From: Microcaldota archaeon
GTDB lineage: Archaea > Micrarchaeota > Micrarchaeia > Norongarragalinales > UBA10210
Reading direction: 5' to 3'
DNA length: 6,209 nt
NCBI GenBank assembly: GCA_013331595.1
Contig: DUGE01000058.1
Coordinates: 1 to 6,209 of the forward strand
The position numbers and the translations under genes are program-made. The stretch's first letter is position 1, and each line of letters begins with the position of its first letter. The notes below the pieces were generated by a model. It was not told where the DNA came from, ran no database searches, and worked only from the letters and a program-made list of their open reading frames with translations. Of this stretch, positions 4,529 to 6,209 are shown in pieces.

Positions 4529-5401
4529 ATGGCTAAAACGGTCGTACGCGGCGCACTATCCAACCGAGAGAGAAAAACTAGAAAAACCGGCATTTCCCCT
4601 GCTGCTCTAGAACGAATGCGGGCTGCAATTGAAACGCGCAAAGCACCAACTGACCGCGATGAAAGACCTGGAAGAACTTCGGAACCGGCTTCAAGCGAAC
4701 TTTCAGCAAGAAAAGACGCGTCTCCTTTTGAAACTCCATTGGCCAAGCTTGGCCTACCTAAAAGAACTAGAATGTTTAGAAGCCTAAAGGCATTTGAAGA
4801 GTTAGGGCACTATACTAAAGCATTGGGAAATAAAACTAGGTCGATGGCGCTTGCGGACATGACCGAACAGCTTTCCCAAAAACTCGTTAAAGCCGCAGAA
4901 AGCGGAAATATTACGGACGTTAAATCTCTTATCGATCAAGGCGCAGATGTTAATTTCAAACACACTTCCGGAGATACGCCGTTGCACATTGCAATAAGAG
5001 CTGGCAATGTGCCGGTGGCAAAGCAATTGATTTTCAAGGGCGCTTTGACTAATGCAGCCAACAGCAATGGAGAAACGCCTTTGCTTCTTGCAGTAATGCA
5101 CGATCATGCCGGTTTAGCGAGATACTTGCACGAAGAGCATGAAGCTGCTTTGAACGTCAAAGATTCTAAGGGTTGGACTCTGCTGCACCACGTGGCGCAC
5201 AATGGAAACATGGCCTTAGCCCGTTATTTGGCCGAACGTTCGGCCGGCGGCTTTAACAAGCGCAATGCCGACGGCCATACCCCCCTTGAACTTGCACAGC
5301 GCGCGGGAAATAAAGACCTCGTGAAGTTTTTCCGTGAAAGAACCGGAGGGCAAGAGAAGGCAGGTAAAGGAAATCCGGGGAAACTGAAAGAAGCCGCGTG
5401 A
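4529..5401 (+). CDS. Ankyrin-repeat protein (290 aa)
   Basis: A soluble protein with two parts. Residues 1-110 are a highly charged, probably largely disordered N-terminal region (SNRERKTRKTG, TRKAPTDRDERPGRTSEPAS) with a helical stretch around 84-110. Residues 114-270 carry five ankyrin repeats: 115-145 (LVKAAESGNITDVKSLID, GADVNFKH), 147-178 (GDTPLHIAIRAGN), 180-212 (GETPLLLAVMHDH, ALNVKD), 214-246 (GWTLLHHVAHNGN, GGFNKRN) and 248-270 (DGHTPLELAQRAGN). The tail (GGQEKAGKGNPGKLKEAA) is basic and flexible. No enzyme motif, signal peptide or membrane span is seen. The start at 4529 rests on GGTGAT and an upstream TATA box; a longer form from 4472 or 4412 is possible. The TPLH-type repeats imply protein binding with an unknown partner. 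It probably arose by duplication with its neighbour, though the N-terminal regions do not resemble each other. Confidence 0.87.
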   Translation: MAKTVVRGALSNRERKTRKTGISPAALERMRAAIETRKAPTDRDERPGRTSEPASSELSARKDASPFETPLAKLGLPKRTRMFRSLKAFEELGHYTKALGNKTRSMALADMTEQLSQKLVKAAESGNITDVKSLIDQGADVNFKHTSGDTPLHIAIRAGNVPVAKQLIFKGALTNAANSNGETPLLLAVMHDHAGLARYLHEEHEAALNVKDSKGWTLLHHVAHNGNMALARYLAERSAGGFNKRNADGHTPLELAQRAGNKDLVKFFRERTGGQEKAGKGNPGKLKEAA

Positions 5402-5456
5402 GTTCTCGTTTTTCTCTCCTTAACCAAGTTCCCAGCAATGTATCACAGGTGTTATT

Positions 5457-6209
5457 TTGCCTCGAAAGAGATTTTTCCAATCGCAATTCATTTTGGGAAA
5501 AGCGGAAGCCATGGAAGAGGCTGCTAGAAAAACGAGAAATCCTATTCTTGCACAAGCTGCCGCAATCCACTATTTGATTGCAGGGGATTTCCAGCGGCCG
5601 TTTGAACTGCTTGAGTTGCACCGCCAGTGGGTCAATGAATTCGGCGGGCTTCCGGAAGACGCGGGAAAAAGGTCTTCGGACTTGGCCATTGGATTGTTGC
5701 GCAGGCATTCGGCTGATTTTGTAACCGCTTTGAGAAGGCTAGCGGTAAGCGAGTTGGGCAATAAAATTGCAAGCGACGCCTTACGGCACGAAGGCAAGCC
5801 TCCTGCGTCGCCTGACCAGATTGGCCCCAGGCGGCTTGCGAGGGAAATTCAAGCTGCCGCCAATTCAAGGCAACTGCCTCCTGAATACGCCCAACTCATC
5901 AAAAGTTTTCAGGATTATATGCCAAGGTTTGACGAGCATCGTTCGCAAGCCTATGCACACCTTGCTCCAGCAACACACTTTAAGGTTGATGGCGCCACAG
6001 TTAAAACGCATTTTTTGCGAGGCCTTCCGCTGTCGCTCAAAACGCTTTTCAATGACAGGGTTCTGAGAGCTGAAATACTGCCTTTGCTGGGAATCCCGGA
6101 GCCAGTTAGATCCGCCCGAGCAAAACAAAGCGCAGACCAGTCGCTTGTTCACTCGCTCTTCCTATTCAATAAATACGGCATGCTGGACGCCTTGCTGGGC
6201 AAACTATCC
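5457..6209 (+). CDS. Unrecognised helical protein, 3' end outside the window
   Basis: An open frame of at least 251 codons without a stop reaches the right edge. The start is taken as TTG 5457 (PRKRFFQSQFILGKAEAMEE), preceded by AGGTG (5447-5451) at a good distance; ATG 5511 is the alternative. Codon use matches the ankyrin genes, and the frame is closed upstream by TAA at 5421. The sequence is rich in Ala, Leu and Arg and looks mostly alpha-helical (AARKTRNPILAQAAAIHYLI, LAIGLLRRHSADFVTALRRL, SLVHSLFLFNKYGMLDALLG). There is no signal peptide, membrane segment, nucleotide-binding loop or metal motif. I do not recognise the family. It lies 55 bases after the second ankyrin gene on the same strand and may share its transcript. 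Confidence 0.75.
   Translation, partial: MPRKRFFQSQFILGKAEAMEEAARKTRNPILAQAAAIHYLIAGDFQRPFELLELHRQWVNEFGGLPEDAGKRSSDLAIGLLRRHSADFVTALRRLAVSELGNKIASDALRHEGKPPASPDQIGPRRLAREIQAAANSRQLPPEYAQLIKSFQDYMPRFDEHRSQAYAHLAPATHFKVDGATVKTHFLRGLPLSLKTLFNDRVLRAEILPLLGIPEPVRSARAKQSADQSLVHSLFLFNKYGMLDALLGKLS

Noticed and set aside
5253..5868. Minus-strand frames of 75-151 residues
   Set aside because: They are shadows of the plus-strand ankyrin gene and the unrecognised gene, with no family features of their own.

Overview
The window looks like archaeal DNA, most likely from a small-genome DPANN-type lineage; the phylum is my inference. The evidence is TATA-box promoters about 25 bases upstream of starts, GGTG-type ribosome binding sites, an archaeal-style HTH-CBS regulator, and bulge-helix-bulge (BHB) introns, the substrate of the archaeal tRNA splicing endonuclease. 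Coding content is modest and the genes are divergently and convergently arranged.

Positions 1-1712 (minus strand) hold the 5' part of metK, S-adenosylmethionine synthetase of the bacterial type, running off the left edge. It is interrupted twice. First, a 36-base insert with an in-frame TGA splits the GHPD/K active-site motif; it folds into a strict BHB whose predicted cuts restore GHPDKICDQ exactly, so it reads as a mini-intron in a protein-coding gene. Second, a complete 405-residue intein with a two-motif LAGLIDADG homing endonuclease sits right after GAGDQG. Making the enzyme would thus need RNA splicing and then protein splicing. Divergent from metK is an HTH-CBS regulator (1816-2376); the two share a short promoter region with a symmetric TATA box and a TATTCC-N4-GGAATA palindrome.

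Positions 2416-3270 (minus strand) encode a secreted ComEC/Rec2-like metallo-beta-lactamase-fold protein, convergent with the regulator. Positions 3400-3651 (plus strand) hold a tRNA gene, best read as tRNA-Val(GAC), with two introns: 40 bases inside the acceptor stem (between positions 3 and 4), with a strict BHB, and about 139 bases in the anticodon loop. Positions 3657-3837 are non-coding and dense in perfect hairpins and an imperfect 33-34-base direct repeat.

Positions 3952-5401 hold two tandem ankyrin-repeat genes, each with a plausible promoter. They are followed by an unrecognised helical protein gene (5457 to the right edge, partial). The strongest biology here is intervening sequences of three kinds (mRNA BHB intron, intein, double tRNA introns) within 3.7 kb.
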